From DAOTUL01 sp034437435 (GTDB lineage Bacteria > Chloroflexota > Anaerolineae > Aggregatilineales > Phototrophicaceae): 11,659 nucleotides of DNA. The stretch spans positions 1-11,659 of the forward strand of contig CAYQJO010000134.1 in assembly GCA_964417785.1 (NCBI GenBank). The letters are read 5' to 3'. A model generated the notes under the pieces. The model was not told the origin of the DNA and did not search any database. It saw only the letters and a program-made list of their open reading frames with translations. Positions 5,755 through 11,659 of the stretch are shown in pieces (within the stretch, counting starts at the first letter, position 1; each line of letters opens with the position of its first letter). The position numbers were made by a program, and so were the translations under genes.

Positions 5755-6812
5755 CACGGTCTCCAGGTTGGCGACCACTCATTCACGAGATTGTGCGTCA
5801 ATCGGCGCGGTTGGCCGCCGTTGGATGAGATGATGTAAAGTTCGCCACCGGCGTCGGCAAGACTGACATAAACCATCCAACGACCATCGGGCGACCAGAT
5901 CGGACTGTGATCGTGATAGCGATTGCGCGTGATCTGACGCAGGTTATCGCCGGTGCGATCCATCACATAAATTTCGTCGTCACCGTCACGATTCGATGTG
6001 AACGCGAGACGGCGGCTATCGGGCGACCACACCGGTTTGTGATCTTTGCCCCGTTCGCGGGTCAGGTTGGTCAGCGCACCTGTCTGCACATGGACGATGT
6101 AGATGTCGCGGTTCAGGCTGCGGTCAGTCACAAAAGCGATGTGGGTGCCGTCAGGCGACCATGCGACGTCTTCCGGTGAGACATTCATGCCGAATGTCAA
6201 TTGATAGCTACCGTGTCCATTGGCGTTGACTACAAAAAGATCACTGCGCGTGATGTAGGCCAGTTGGGTGCCATCGGGCGACCACACCGGACGCCGTTCA
6301 TTCCGTTGACTGCCAACCAATGGGCTGCCGCTGCTGCTGGTCAGCCAGATGCGAGAGGTATCCAACCGCTGCACGTAAATGTCCCAGTCCGTGCCGTTAT
6401 GCGCACTGTAGGCCAGCCGATCGGCCCCGGTGGGCGACCAGGTGGGTTCATCCTGGTCATTGCGCGATTCGGATAGATAACGCATGCGCCCGGTGAACAT
6501 GTCCAGGACCATGATATTCATATGGCGGTTAGTGCCGGCCACAAATGCCAGCCAGCGGCCATCCGGCGACCAAGCCGGCTGGCGATTGCGTACATACCAG
6601 GGGAAATAGGGTGCGGTCAGGTTATAGGCCAGCCGCCGGTCTACATCCATCACGAAAATATCCCAGTTGAAACTGTCCGACTGTGCGACAAAAGCGATCT
6701 GATTGCCACCGGGAATCGTGACACCCAGCACGGCGGCAGTTGTCACCAGGAGCAAAACGGTTACAAGTAGGAGTGCGACGGTTAACGTGGTGATGCGCGT
6801 GAGAACCATCAT
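5754..6812 (-). CDS. Membrane-anchored TolB/WD40-like beta-propeller protein
   Basis: The 352-residue protein has an N-terminal signal or anchor (about residues 8-29, rich in L, V and T) followed by a propeller. WSPDG-type motifs occur at residues 81, 125 (WSPTG), 177, 218, 262 (WSPDS), 306 and 346 (WSPTW), spaced 40-52 residues apart. Each is followed by a hydrophobic strand and a D-I-Y-V-type strand, the pattern of PD40/TolB blades. An opening NQIAFVAQ strand probably closes the ring with the last blade. The domain should sit outside the membrane and bind a protein or polymer. The start is set at 6812, giving a 4-base ATGA overlap with the lipoprotein stop; ATGs at 6818 and 6809 are alternatives. 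A longer reading from 6932 would lie inside the lipoprotein gene and hide the signal sequence. Confidence 0.88.
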   Translation of the reverse strand: MMVLTRITTLTVALLLVTVLLLVTTAAVLGVTIPGGNQIAFVAQSDSFNWDIFVMDVDRRLAYNLTAPYFPWYVRNRQPAWSPDGRWLAFVAGTNRHMNIMVLDMFTGRMRYLSESRNDQDEPTWSPTGADRLAYSAHNGTDWDIYVQRLDTSRIWLTSSSGSPLVGSQRNERRPVWSPDGTQLAYITRSDLFVVNANGHGSYQLTFGMNVSPEDVAWSPDGTHIAFVTDRSLNRDIYIVHVQTGALTNLTRERGKDHKPVWSPDSRRLAFTSNRDGDDEIYVMDRTGDNLRQITRNRYHDHSPIWSPDGRWMVYVSLADAGGELYIISSNGGQPRRLTHNLVNEWSPTWRP

Positions 6813-7717
6813 CGCCATGTACTGCCCGGCTGGATCAGGGTGTAGATTTGCCCACCGGGCAGCGCCAGCATCCGCCCCTGTGTGAAGTCGAGAACGTTGA
6901 TGCTGGTGCCGCTTTCCGGGTTGGTAGCCCAACCGAGTCCACTACGTACCGATTCGTTACTGTGCCAGACCTTACCGAAGCCGCGCATCGGTTCAAGCAG
7001 TCCGGCAGGTGGGGCCAGTCCGTCGCTCTCCGGATCAATGTTGGGGTCAAAGGTATCGGTGTGCTGTCCGTAGGAGCCGGTATTATACAATACGTAGACT
7101 GTACCAGGACTCAGCCAGATCATGGTGCCGCGCTCAAATGTCTGCGTGGCGGCGTTGTACGCGGTCGGCACATTAATGGGGCAGCCGATCAAATTGGTGA
7201 GATCAGGTGTTGCCACTGCCGCGAATTCGCCCGGTACTGGATTGGGACATGTGACCGGCGTCAGTTGTTGGACAGGGCCTGCTGTGGTCGGCGTTATCGC
7301 CAGCGGCGGCGCGGTAGGGGGCGAAAGTGGGCCGACATCCGGTGTGATTCCGGCACCGAAGTCCGGCGGGAGTACAGTGGCACTTAAGGCAACCTGTGCC
7401 AGCAGATTGATAGCGAAGGTCTCCAACGTGGGAGTCACGGTTGACGTCGGTGTCCGTGACGGGGTGTTGGTGATAGTGCTGCTCGGCGTCACGGACGGTG
7501 TGCTGGACTGCTGCGGCGATGGGGTGGCGGTCAAGGTCGGTAGGAGCGTAGGGGCGTCTACGGTCGCCGCCACTTCCATCGTTGGCGTGGTAACGGTATC
7601 AGTGACGGTCGCAGTCAAGTCCGATAGCGATACACGCGTGGGTAGAGTGTCCTCAGTGTTGGTGTTATCGCAGGCTGCCAGCGCCATGAGCATCAAGGCA
7701 CAGAGCAATAGTCTCAA
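6809..7717 (-). CDS. Thr/Pro-rich lipoprotein with RGFGKVW-type C-terminal domain
   Basis: The 302-residue protein has a lipoprotein signal peptide with lipobox LAAC and lipidation Cys16. Residues 20-155 are a low-complexity Thr/Ser/Pro stalk, probably extended and possibly glycosylated. The C-terminal half (about 156-302) is a compact domain. It contains Cys157 and Cys179 as a possible disulfide, the strand TMIWLSPGTVYVLYNTG, and EPMRGFGKVWHSNESVR followed by GLGWATNPE. I recognise this last signature from other Chloroflexota surface lipoproteins, where it has no known function. The start codon is TTG (7717-7715), overlapping the upstream stop by 4 bases (TTGA). The first internal ATG would leave too short a signal peptide. 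It lies between the TPR protein and the propellers in the chain. Confidence 0.82.
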   Translation of the reverse strand: MRLLLCALMLMALAACDNTNTEDTLPTRVSLSDLTATVTDTVTTPTMEVAATVDAPTLLPTLTATPSPQQSSTPSVTPSSTITNTPSRTPTSTVTPTLETFAINLLAQVALSATVLPPDFGAGITPDVGPLSPPTAPPLAITPTTAGPVQQLTPVTCPNPVPGEFAAVATPDLTNLIGCPINVPTAYNAATQTFERGTMIWLSPGTVYVLYNTGSYGQHTDTFDPNIDPESDGLAPPAGLLEPMRGFGKVWHSNESVRSGLGWATNPESGTSINVLDFTQGRMLALPGGQIYTLIQPGSTWR

Positions 7718-8973
7718 TTCGCTTCTACCCTTTGCTGATCGCGGAACTGCCGGATATAAGCCATCACCTGGCGCACTGGCGGACGCTCCTGCGGTTCCAA
7801 CGCATTCGAGAGCCGTTCCAGCGTTTCCAGCAGACTATCCAGCGTATAGGGTGAGTCGCTGGGGGCCGTTTGCAGAGCGGTATCGAGGACTTCTTCCGTC
7901 TCTTTGAGCTTGCCCAGTGCCAGACGGGCTACAATCAGGTCAGCATAAGCCCAGTAATTGTCCACATCCTGCTGGATTTCGCCCCATGCCAGTTGTTCTA
8001 CCCGCTTGTAGGTTTCGATCATGCGCTTGCGGTTTTGCGTCTGCGCATAGAGCAGGGCCAGATTGCTAAAGGGATAGGATGAATGCGGTGTGACATCAGC
8101 GCAACGCTCATAAGCGTAAATGGCCTGCTGTACCTGTCCCCGGCGGCGGTAAAGACCGCCAAGTGACCCCCACCAGGACTCACTGTCTTCGTCCATCAGC
8201 TTGGGCGATGCCTGGAGTGCCAGCAAGAAATTTTCCTCCGCCCGGTTGTACATAATGTCGCGATCCACACCCAGTTCCATTTTATCGCCCATGCGCCGGT
8301 AGACATAACCGCGTGCCGCCTGTGACGGGGCGAAACTGATGTCCAGTTCCAGCGACCGGTTGAGATGATCGAGCGCTTCGTCAAGTTCGCCGCTCTGCGT
8401 ATACACATAGCCGAGACGGTAATGGATGATCGGATTATCCGGGTCGAGTTCCAGCGCTCGCCGGTAGGTGTCCAGCGCACCACTGTAATCCTGGGCGCGA
8501 TACTGGCGCTCGCCCAACGGCAGGAGCGCCAGCGCCAGCGAGGCTTTGGCAGCGTTCTCGCGCTGCTGCCGGGCGCTGGCTTTGAGTTGATCGCGCAGCG
8601 TATCCAGTTCAATCTCACGCTGCTTGATGTCGCGCTCGAAACGTTCACGGGCCTCGCGCAGGTCATTCGACGCCGATTCCAGCCGGTAAAAACCGACGGC
8701 TGCCGCGACTACCGCCAGCAGCGGCACGAAAATACCGACCACACCGGACATGGCCTCAAACAATCCAAACATATCGTTCGCCAGCCCGACCGCGTTTTGT
8801 GCCTCCTCAGAGACGACTTCGGCTTCGGCCAGGGCGGTCTCGGCGCGGTTGGCGGCGGCTTCGGCCCGTTGGACCAGAGATTCGAGGTCGGGTGTAGTCT
8901 CCGGTGGGACCTCCTGCGCTACAGCCGGCAGCGTCAACGAAAAGATCAATACAATTAACAGGATTCGGCGCAT
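7714..8973 (-). CDS. Membrane-anchored coiled-coil TPR protein
   Basis: The 419-residue protein begins with a signal peptide (residues 1-19, ending PAVAQ). An acidic Ala/Glu-rich coiled coil follows (about 30-62), then a membrane span (about 76-96) and a strongly charged coiled coil rich in Arg, Glu and Lys (about 99-143). Tetratricopeptide repeats start near 149; clear ones are at about 152-179, 184-213 and 267-297, with weaker ones to about 395. The acidic segment before the span and the basic one after it suggest that the TPR part faces the cytoplasm. The Shine-Dalgarno AGGAAG (8986-8981) overlaps the SLOG stop codon, linking the two genes. TPR arrays bind proteins, so an adaptor role is likely. 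The partner is not identifiable. Confidence 0.85.
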   Translation of the reverse strand: MRRILLIVLIFSLTLPAVAQEVPPETTPDLESLVQRAEAAANRAETALAEAEVVSEEAQNAVGLANDMFGLFEAMSGVVGIFVPLLAVVAAAVGFYRLESASNDLREARERFERDIKQREIELDTLRDQLKASARQQRENAAKASLALALLPLGERQYRAQDYSGALDTYRRALELDPDNPIIHYRLGYVYTQSGELDEALDHLNRSLELDISFAPSQAARGYVYRRMGDKMELGVDRDIMYNRAEENFLLALQASPKLMDEDSESWWGSLGGLYRRRGQVQQAIYAYERCADVTPHSSYPFSNLALLYAQTQNRKRMIETYKRVEQLAWGEIQQDVDNYWAYADLIVARLALGKLKETEEVLDTALQTAPSDSPYTLDSLLETLERLSNALEPQERPPVRQVMAYIRQFRDQQRVEAN

Positions 8974-8984
8974 GGATACACTTC

Positions 8985-9746
8985 CTACTCTGCCGTAAAT
9001 TTTTTGACCAGCATCTTGAGCATGGCATCCGGCCCATCAGCCGTTTTGACAATCTCAATATCGCCACCATCGAGAATGGCCTTCACCACTTTCTGGTCCG
9101 TCTGGCCGGTCCGGTGCGCAGCGGCGATTTCATCAGCGGCGCGTCCGCTCCCTTCCAGAACGATGATGGAGACTTTGTTGCTGGTGGTGGTCGCCAGATA
9201 GACATCGTGCATGGCGATCTGGCCGCCGTTGATCAGAATCCCGACACGGGGCAGCCTGCCATCGCCACACATCGCGTGCGTCAGGTTGACGATCATATGC
9301 GATTCGTCGCCCCACTCCGGACCATCGACCAGCACAAAATGCGAATGGCTGTCTTCCAGGAACGCCTCTTCGTCGGGGTTTTTGTAACCGGGAAAGGAGA
9401 CCTTGCCCAGCGGCGACACACCAATGAGCGAGAAAGCGTACTTCAACTCACCGCGTGTGTCGCCCACCATCTTCATGATGCCGGATTCAGTACCACCGTC
9501 GATGACGACCGCCTGTCGCTCTTCGGCAAATCGGGCGATTCCGGATATAATGCTGCGGGTGAGTGCCTTATCATCCTCTGTCATGTTGGAGGCACCACCG
9601 CTGATGAAAATGACCGGATGCATACGATCAAAGCCGAGCATCCGCAAGCAAGCTACCGGGTCGGTGTGTGGCTTAATCCGAATAGCCCTGGCAGCATGTC
9701 CATTGTTAAAAACGACGGGAAATGGCTGGTTGTGTGCAGGTAACAT
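8985..9746 (-). CDS. SLOG-domain protein of the TRPM/LSDAT prokaryotic type
   Basis: The 253-residue protein has a Rossmann-like SLOG fold with signatures shared with the N-terminal homology region of eukaryotic TRPM channels. These are VIFISGGASN (45-54), AVVIDGGTESGIMKMVG (79-95), LIGVSPLGKVS (107-117), SHFVLVDG (135-142), VGILINGG (168-175) and IIVLEGSGRAADEIAAAH (194-211). SLOG domains are predicted to bind nucleotide-derived ligands; in TRPM2 this region binds ADP-ribose. No membrane span is visible, so it should be cytosolic. The start is set at 9746, preceded by GAGAG about 6 bases upstream. A longer open frame to 9983 would overlap mutY and is rejected. It is the first gene of the five-gene chain and diverges from mutY across only 18 bases. 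The ligand and output are unknown. Confidence 0.87.
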   Translation of the reverse strand: MLPAHNQPFPVVFNNGHAARAIRIKPHTDPVACLRMLGFDRMHPVIFISGGASNMTEDDKALTRSIISGIARFAEERQAVVIDGGTESGIMKMVGDTRGELKYAFSLIGVSPLGKVSFPGYKNPDEEAFLEDSHSHFVLVDGPEWGDESHMIVNLTHAMCGDGRLPRVGILINGGQIAMHDVYLATTTSNKVSIIVLEGSGRAADEIAAAHRTGQTDQKVVKAILDGGDIEIVKTADGPDAMLKMLVKKFTAE

Positions 9747-9764
9747 GAGAATCTCTCGCTGATT

Positions 9765-10841
9765 ATGTCCATCGTATCTGATTTGTTGTCCTGGTTCGAC
9801 TATGCCGCCGTCCCGCTGCCCTGGCGGACACAGAATCCCGATCCTTACCATGTCTGGCTGTCGGAGATCATGCTCCAGCAAACCCAGGTTGATACGGTTA
9901 TCCCGTATTATCACCGTTTCCTGACAGCCTATCCGGATATTCACGCACTTGCCGATGCCCCCCTCAACGATGTTCTCAAGCAATGGGAGGGTCTAGGTTA
10001 TTATAGCCGCGCCCGCAATTTACACAAAGCGGCACAGCAGGTCGTGGAGACCTGCGGTGGGCAGGTACCGCAGAGCGCAGAGGGGCTGCTGGACCTGCCC
10101 GGCATCGGGCGTTATACCGCTGGAGCTATCGCCAGCATCGCTTTTGATGAACCTGCTCCGGTGCTGGATGGCAATGTGATCCGGGTGTTCACCCGCCTGC
10201 TCGATATAGACGAGGATGTCAGCCAGACCAATGTCAAGAACCGGCTGTGGCAGATTGCCGAAGCGTGGGTACCGTCGGAACGTCCGGGTGACTACAACCA
10301 GGCATTGATGGAACTGGGGCGCACGGTGTGCAAGCCGCGCAATCCATTGTGCGAAACCTGCCCGTTGCAGTCGCACTGCCGCGCCTATGCCAACGGGACC
10401 CAGGCAGAACGCCCGGTGAAGAAGAAGAAAGCCCCCACGCCACATTATGATGTCGCTGCCGGTATCATCCGTGATGCACAGGGGCAGATCCTCATTGCGC
10501 AACGACCGCTGGACGCGCTTCTAGGTGGGCTGTGGGAGTTCCCTGGCGGCAAACAGCAGGATGGCGAGTCCCTGCCAGAGGCGCTGCAACGCGAACTGCG
10601 CGAGGAACTGGCAATAGAGGTCGAAGTGGGCGATCTATTTGTGGTCGTGCGCCACGCCTTCACCCACTTTAAGATCACCCTGCACGTTTTTGAATGCCGT
10701 TATAGCAGTGGACCACCTCAGAAGCTCCAAGTCGCAGACTTCGCCTGGGTTACGGAAGAGCAGCTAACTGGCTACAGTTTCGGCAAAGCTGACCGTGAGG
10801 TTATTGCGGCGCTGGATCAACGCCGCCGCATGCTGCTTTAG
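9765..10841 (+). CDS. mutY: A/G-specific adenine glycosylase
   Basis: MutY removes adenine mispaired with 8-oxoguanine, preventing G-to-T transversions. The 358-residue protein is full length for the family. Glu34 in WLSEIMLQQTQV is the catalytic acid. The helix-hairpin-helix is LPGIGRYTAGA (111-121). Asp135 in PVLDGNVIRV is the conserved catalytic aspartate. The iron-sulfur site is Cys189-x6-Cys196-x2-Cys199-x5-Cys205. After a basic linker (KKKK, 219-222), the C-terminal Nudix-like domain, which recognises 8-oxoguanine, carries GGKQQDGE and RELREE (261-281) and the HAFTH turn (298-302). The C-terminal domain retains an intact-looking Nudix box. The start is 18 bases from the divergent SLOG start, so its promoter must lie within that gene. 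The end is 20 bases from the convergent beta-glucuronidase gene, with no terminator between them. Confidence 0.97.
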   Translation: MSIVSDLLSWFDYAAVPLPWRTQNPDPYHVWLSEIMLQQTQVDTVIPYYHRFLTAYPDIHALADAPLNDVLKQWEGLGYYSRARNLHKAAQQVVETCGGQVPQSAEGLLDLPGIGRYTAGAIASIAFDEPAPVLDGNVIRVFTRLLDIDEDVSQTNVKNRLWQIAEAWVPSERPGDYNQALMELGRTVCKPRNPLCETCPLQSHCRAYANGTQAERPVKKKKAPTPHYDVAAGIIRDAQGQILIAQRPLDALLGGLWEFPGGKQQDGESLPEALQRELREELAIEVEVGDLFVVVRHAFTHFKITLHVFECRYSSGPPQKLQVADFAWVTEEQLTGYSFGKADREVIAALDQRRRMLL

Positions 10842-10861
10842 GACATTTAGATTTGGCACGA

Positions 10862-11659
10862 TCAGTCTTCACCTTTCCAGAGTTGACGCACGCGGTGTGC
10901 TGCCATTTTGGGTTTGCGGTCGCGGGTGAAGATGCCCTTATGATTCAATCCGTTGACGCGCATGATGCCCTGTCCGGTCTTGAAATCGCACAGGTTCCAG
11001 ATGTGCTGGCCGGCCACAAAGGGTTTGCTGTTCATCACCCGGATGTAGTTTTCCAGGAACTCCGCCTGATATTCCTCGCTGAACATCTCTGGTGGGATGG
11101 CATGGTGGCCGGGGATGGTATCAGCACCGAACTCAGTCACGATGATCGGCTTGCCGAAGCGCTTATGCAGCATGTCTAACTCGTTTGAGAGCATCTGTGC
11201 GCCGCCCTCAAGCTGGCCTGGTAGGGTATACCAGCCGTGATAGCGGTTGACGCACACCACATCCATAAAATTGAACGAATCCTCAGCGATGCCCAGGAAA
11301 CTGACCAGTGTCACTGGACGGGTGTTGTCGAGTTCGCGCACCAACTGCGCCTGCTTCTCAAACGCCTCGACCGCCGCCGGAAGCGAAAAGCTCTCCGGCC
11401 ACTCCTCCGGGGGATTGGCGAACAACTCAAAGGGGTTGCCTTTCGCCGTCATGGGTTCGTTGGCGATGGACCACATCACCACACTGGGGTGGTTCTTATC
11501 ACGGGCGATCATATCGTGGATATACTGCTCGCACAGTTCATTGCGCCGCTCAATATTGTCGTCCCGGAAGAATAAGCCGACCGCCGGTGTCTCATCGATC
11601 ACCAGAAAGCCGAGTTCGTCCGCCATATCAAGCTGCTGCTCGGAGTAGGGATAGTGTGT
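10862..11659 (-). CDS. uidA: Beta-glucuronidase, GH2 family, C-terminal part (cut by window edge)
   Basis: Only the last 265 residues are in the window; the reading frame continues off the right edge, since THYPYSEQQLDMADELG precedes the first ATG in frame. It is the catalytic barrel of a glycoside hydrolase family 2 enzyme that releases terminal beta-D-glucuronate. The acid/base Glu is in WSIANEP (codon 11458-11456) and the nucleophile Glu in IIVTEFGADT (codon 11134-11132). QHIWNLCDFKTGQGIMRVN and KGIFTRDRKPK closely resemble the E. coli GusA C-terminus. The N-x-K motif that reads the glucuronate carboxylate is present as NHK, which favours glucuronidase over galactosidase. No signal peptide can be judged because the N-terminus is missing. 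It is convergent with mutY. Confidence 0.92.
   Translation of the reverse strand, partial: THYPYSEQQLDMADELGFLVIDETPAVGLFFRDDNIERRNELCEQYIHDMIARDKNHPSVVMWSIANEPMTAKGNPFELFANPPEEWPESFSLPAAVEAFEKQAQLVRELDNTRPVTLVSFLGIAEDSFNFMDVVCVNRYHGWYTLPGQLEGGAQMLSNELDMLHKRFGKPIIVTEFGADTIPGHHAIPPEMFSEEYQAEFLENYIRVMNSKPFVAGQHIWNLCDFKTGQGIMRVNGLNHKGIFTRDRKPKMAAHRVRQLWKGED

Noticed and set aside
6819..6932. Extended start of the seven-motif propeller gene
   Set aside because: The extra residues lie in the lipoprotein coding region, are basic and low-complexity, and would place the hydrophobic signal segment internally.
7122..7907. Long plus-strand open frame of about 261 codons opposite the lipoprotein
   Set aside because: It mirrors the Thr/Ser/Pro stalk as a Val/Gly/Ser-rich product, has no recognisable domain, and is best explained as codon-bias shadow of the real gene.
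9747..9850. Promoter boxes for the SLOG operon (TACGAT or CATAAT on the minus strand)
   Set aside because: Each resembles a -10 box but neither has a -35 hexamer at proper spacing, and both lie in mutY coding sequence where such matches are expected by chance.
9747..9983. N-terminal extension of the SLOG gene by 79 residues
   Set aside because: It lies entirely opposite the start of mutY, whose first residues are strongly conserved in type; a ribosome-binding-like GAGAG precedes the ATG at 9746.

Overview
The window looks like a chromosomal stretch from a Chloroflexota bacterium, probably Anaerolineae or a close relative. This is inferred from three things: a threonine/proline-rich lipoprotein, TolB-like beta-propellers with signal anchors, and the SCO1664 / DUF3090 / MSMEG_4193 gene trio outside its classical actinobacterial setting. 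No rRNA or other marker fixes the taxonomy. There are no mobile elements or CRISPR arrays. Coding density is very high, with many 1-8 base overlaps between consecutive genes.

Layout. (1) 1-260: an unassigned left edge, a symmetrical terminator and a minus-strand tRNA-Leu(CAA). (2) 266-2234, plus strand: an ECF sigma factor, its membrane-bound anti-sigma partner and a Nudix hydrolase with a zinc ribbon, apparently one operon. (3) 4871-2200, minus strand: a four-gene chain of histidine-phosphatase-type phosphomutase, DUF3090 protein, SCO1664-family PI3/PI4-kinase-like protein and a class I SAM methyltransferase. The first three are the conserved trio of unknown function. (4) 4872-5055: an intergenic gap with a possible promoter and a strong hairpin. 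(5) 9746-5056, minus strand: a five-gene chain of a TRPM-type SLOG protein, a membrane-anchored TPR protein, a Thr-rich lipoprotein and two membrane-anchored beta-propeller proteins. (6) 9765-10841, plus strand: mutY, divergent from the SLOG gene by 18 bases. (7) 10862 to the right edge, minus strand: the C-terminal part of a GH2 beta-glucuronidase that continues past the window.

How the genes may work together. The sigma/anti-sigma pair is a standard envelope-signal switch, though the anti-sigma factor lacks the usual zinc ligands and has two membrane spans. The most interesting unit is the SLOG-TPR-lipoprotein-propeller operon. SLOG domains are predicted nucleotide-derived-ligand binders and should be cytosolic. 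The charge pattern of the TPR protein places its repeats in the cytoplasm, with a coiled coil outside. The lipoprotein and the propellers should lie outside the membrane. The operon therefore reads as a possible trans-envelope sensor or scaffold, which I do not recognise as a described system. The second point of interest is the phosphomutase/DUF3090/kinase-like trio with an attached methyltransferase, and with a DUF3090 protein that lacks the cysteine-rich tail I associate with the family.
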